A DNA stretch of 64,000 nt from Ornithodoros turicata (lineage: Eukaryota > Arthropoda > Arachnida > Ixodida > Argasidae). The DNA is taken from the NCBI RefSeq assembly GCF_037126465.1, contig NC_088205.1, forward strand, positions 30,983,482 to 31,047,481. The letters run 5' to 3'. Under the pieces are notes generated by a model, which was given only the letters and a program-made list of their open reading frames with translations, did no database searches and had not been told where the DNA came from. Of this stretch, positions 62,998-64,000 are shown in pieces (the stretch's first letter is position 1; every line of letters starts with the position of its first letter). Position numbers and translations under genes: made by a program.

Positions 62998-63241
62998 TGT
63001 AGTGTTCGTATAACCGAACATATAATATCACATACACGGATGGCATCGAAGTAACGTAATACACACCGCCACGTAGGCGCGTCGATCCAACACGATGTCT
63101 GTAAACAGACACGCTGGGAGAAACTGTAGAGGCATGAGAGAGTCGAAAATAAAGCATCGAAGTGTACGGACGGAAAGGAGCCTCTGTCGTTGTTCTGTTC
63201 AACATTGGGCACGATACAGAATATCCTGTCGAGACACCACA
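62998..63241 (+). repeat. Ty3/gypsy 3' LTR
   Basis: Directly follows AGGGGGGA and matches the 5' LTR except at about four of 244 positions. It is followed by the ACGTG target duplication. Confidence 0.95.
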
Positions 63242-63246
63242 ACGTG

Positions 63247-63659
63247 CACGGCCGTAACGACACCGACAGCTTAACGACATCGGTTGACGAAGAAATGCGA
63301 TTGCGCCAAGGGGACATCGTCGTTACGTTTGTTCTATTCGGTAGCCTCCTGCTTCGCTTGCCGTGTTAAGGACGGAGAAGAGGATGAGAAGGACCACGCG
63401 CACCGCTCGGGATCTGTACCTTCCCCCATTTCGGTATGCAGCCGAGTATGTTCGATCGAGGTTGTGGTCAGAGATTACGCCACTGTCCCGTTGACAAAGC
63501 GAGCACGAAATATGCCCCGTGAAACCCGTCTCGCGCTAGTTTTAACGATCGCCGTTGCTCTCGGTAGCTCGTGAGGTGGACTTGATGTCAATGCAGACAA
63601 TAGCAGTAAGCTATTACTCACGCATTTCCTGATAAAAGCGATTTTATGTGAGATATAAA
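63247..63659. other. Intergenic, no gene supported
   Basis: A 96-codon frame (63284-63574) has no recognisable content. Original flank of the gypsy insertion. Confidence 0.4.
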
Positions 63660-63815
63660 ACGGAAGCGTTGAACCAGTTCGCGAACCGGTTCGGGGCTTC
63701 GAACCGGTTTGCGAACCGGTTTGCGAACCGGTTCGCTTTTGGCGCGGCCGAACCGGAACTGAACCGGAATGAAATCCAAGCAACACGAACCCGAACCGAA
63801 TCCGTATTTTTTGCG
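63660..63815. repeat. Tandem GAACCGGTTYGC repeat
   Basis: GAACCGGTT recurs four or more times between 63670 and 63745 (e.g. TTCGCGAACCGGTTCGG, TTTGCGAACCGGTTTGCG), then GAACCGGAACTGAACCGGAA. Each unit is itself palindromic. Similar words fill the hAT-like family at 40718. Confidence 0.75.
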
Positions 63816-63839
63816 GTTCGACACGCTGCAGAAGAGGTT

Positions 63840-63921
63840 AGCCAGCTGTAGGACTCGAACCCACATCTTCTGGATTACCGATTACTGGATTAAGATGTGG
63901 GTTCCAATCCTACAGCTGGCT
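63840..63921. repeat. Foldback of a tRNA-like 3' half
   Basis: AGCCAGCTGTAGGA.. (63840-63869) and ..TCCTACAGCTGGCT (63892-63921) are 30-base inverted arms. Both contain a B-box-like GGGTTCGAGTCC/GGGTTCCAATCC. It looks like two opposed SINE or tRNA 3' halves, not one tRNA gene, because the D arm and anticodon arm are missing. Confidence 0.75.
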
Positions 63922-64000
63922 CAGTGACTTCCTTCTTTCATCACTAATTCCTTAGGCACTTGAGGCTTTGTATGTATTTGTCCTTTCTATGTGTTCCAGC

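Larger units (their letters stand above)
58556..63241 (+). mobile_element. Full-length Ty3/gypsy LTR retrotransposon, 4.7 kb
   Basis: Two 244-base LTRs flank one Gag-Pol frame. ACGTG is duplicated on both sides (58551-58555 and 63242-63246). A primer-site-like TGGCGACGAGG lies just inside the left LTR (about 58806), and a polypurine tract GGGGGGA (62991-62997) lies before the right LTR. All hallmarks of a complete and recent insertion are present. Confidence 0.95.

Noticed and set aside
63840..63921. A tRNA gene, because of B-box-like GGGTTCGAGTCC and matching acceptor-like ends
   Set aside because: The sequence folds as one long hairpin; the D arm and anticodon arm are missing, and both halves are 3'-type.
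1..64000. CRISPR arrays, bacterial operons or riboswitches
   Set aside because: No regularly spaced identical repeats with unique spacers. Spliced genes and retroelements show that this is eukaryotic nuclear DNA.

Overview
The window reads as repeat-rich arthropod nuclear DNA, most likely from a tick. Evidence for this: a tRNA-derived SINE resembling the Ruka type described in ixodid ticks; several Penelope-like elements (PLEs); a BEL/Pao and a Ty3/gypsy element; transposases with SWIM, THAP and Harbinger domains; and a broken gene for a P2X7-intracellular-type cysteine domain, a family common in ticks. Genes are split by introns with GT..AG borders. No operon, rRNA, certain tRNA gene or CRISPR array is present. 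The species call is inference.

Layout. 1-5.4 kb: an open BEL/Pao Gag-Pol, cut by the left edge, with its 3' LTR. 5.4-12.4 kb: no convincing gene; CAG/CTG-rich inverted repeats, three CRE octamers, a GC-box/CCAAT cluster and a long hairpin. 12.4-13.4 kb: a 939-bp inverted-repeat transposon with a perfect 8-bp target duplication. 14.3-15.4 kb: a three-exon P2X7-intracellular-domain gene with one internal stop. 16.8-17.4 kb: a decayed PLE tail. 18.8-33.5 kb: two head-to-head copies of a ZSWIM/MULE-type transposon. The left copy is broken by AT-rich DNA, a MITE, a 243-bp palindrome that encodes hammerhead ribozymes, and two PLEs. The right copy is nearly complete and carries a hAT insertion.

33.5-50.9 kb: mostly short non-autonomous elements (hAT-like, pogo-like, foldback, a miniature inverted-LTR unit, a SINE). 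Among them are a two-exon secreted WAP-like gene (42.1-42.9 kb, minus strand) and a 5'-truncated LINE with RNase H (45.3-46.6 kb). 51.2-55.4 kb: a THAP9/P-element-type transposase gene with seven phase-compatible exons. 55.7-58.3 kb: a PIF/Harbinger transposase and its Myb-like partner, in convergent orientation. 58.55-63.25 kb: a full-length, recent Ty3/gypsy element with 5-bp target duplications. The window ends in GAACCGG repeats and a foldback of a tRNA-like half.

How it works together. Nearly every coding segment serves mobile-element replication: Gag-Pol, reverse transcriptase with GIY-YIG nuclease, or DDE transposase with a DNA-binding domain. The small secreted cysteine-rich gene is the best candidate for an ordinary host gene. 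The P2X7-like gene was probably also a host gene. The main novelty is the palindrome at 21,921-22,163, which carries a textbook hammerhead core on each strand. The THAP gene is also notable: its only stop codon sits in an exon that can be skipped without loss of frame.
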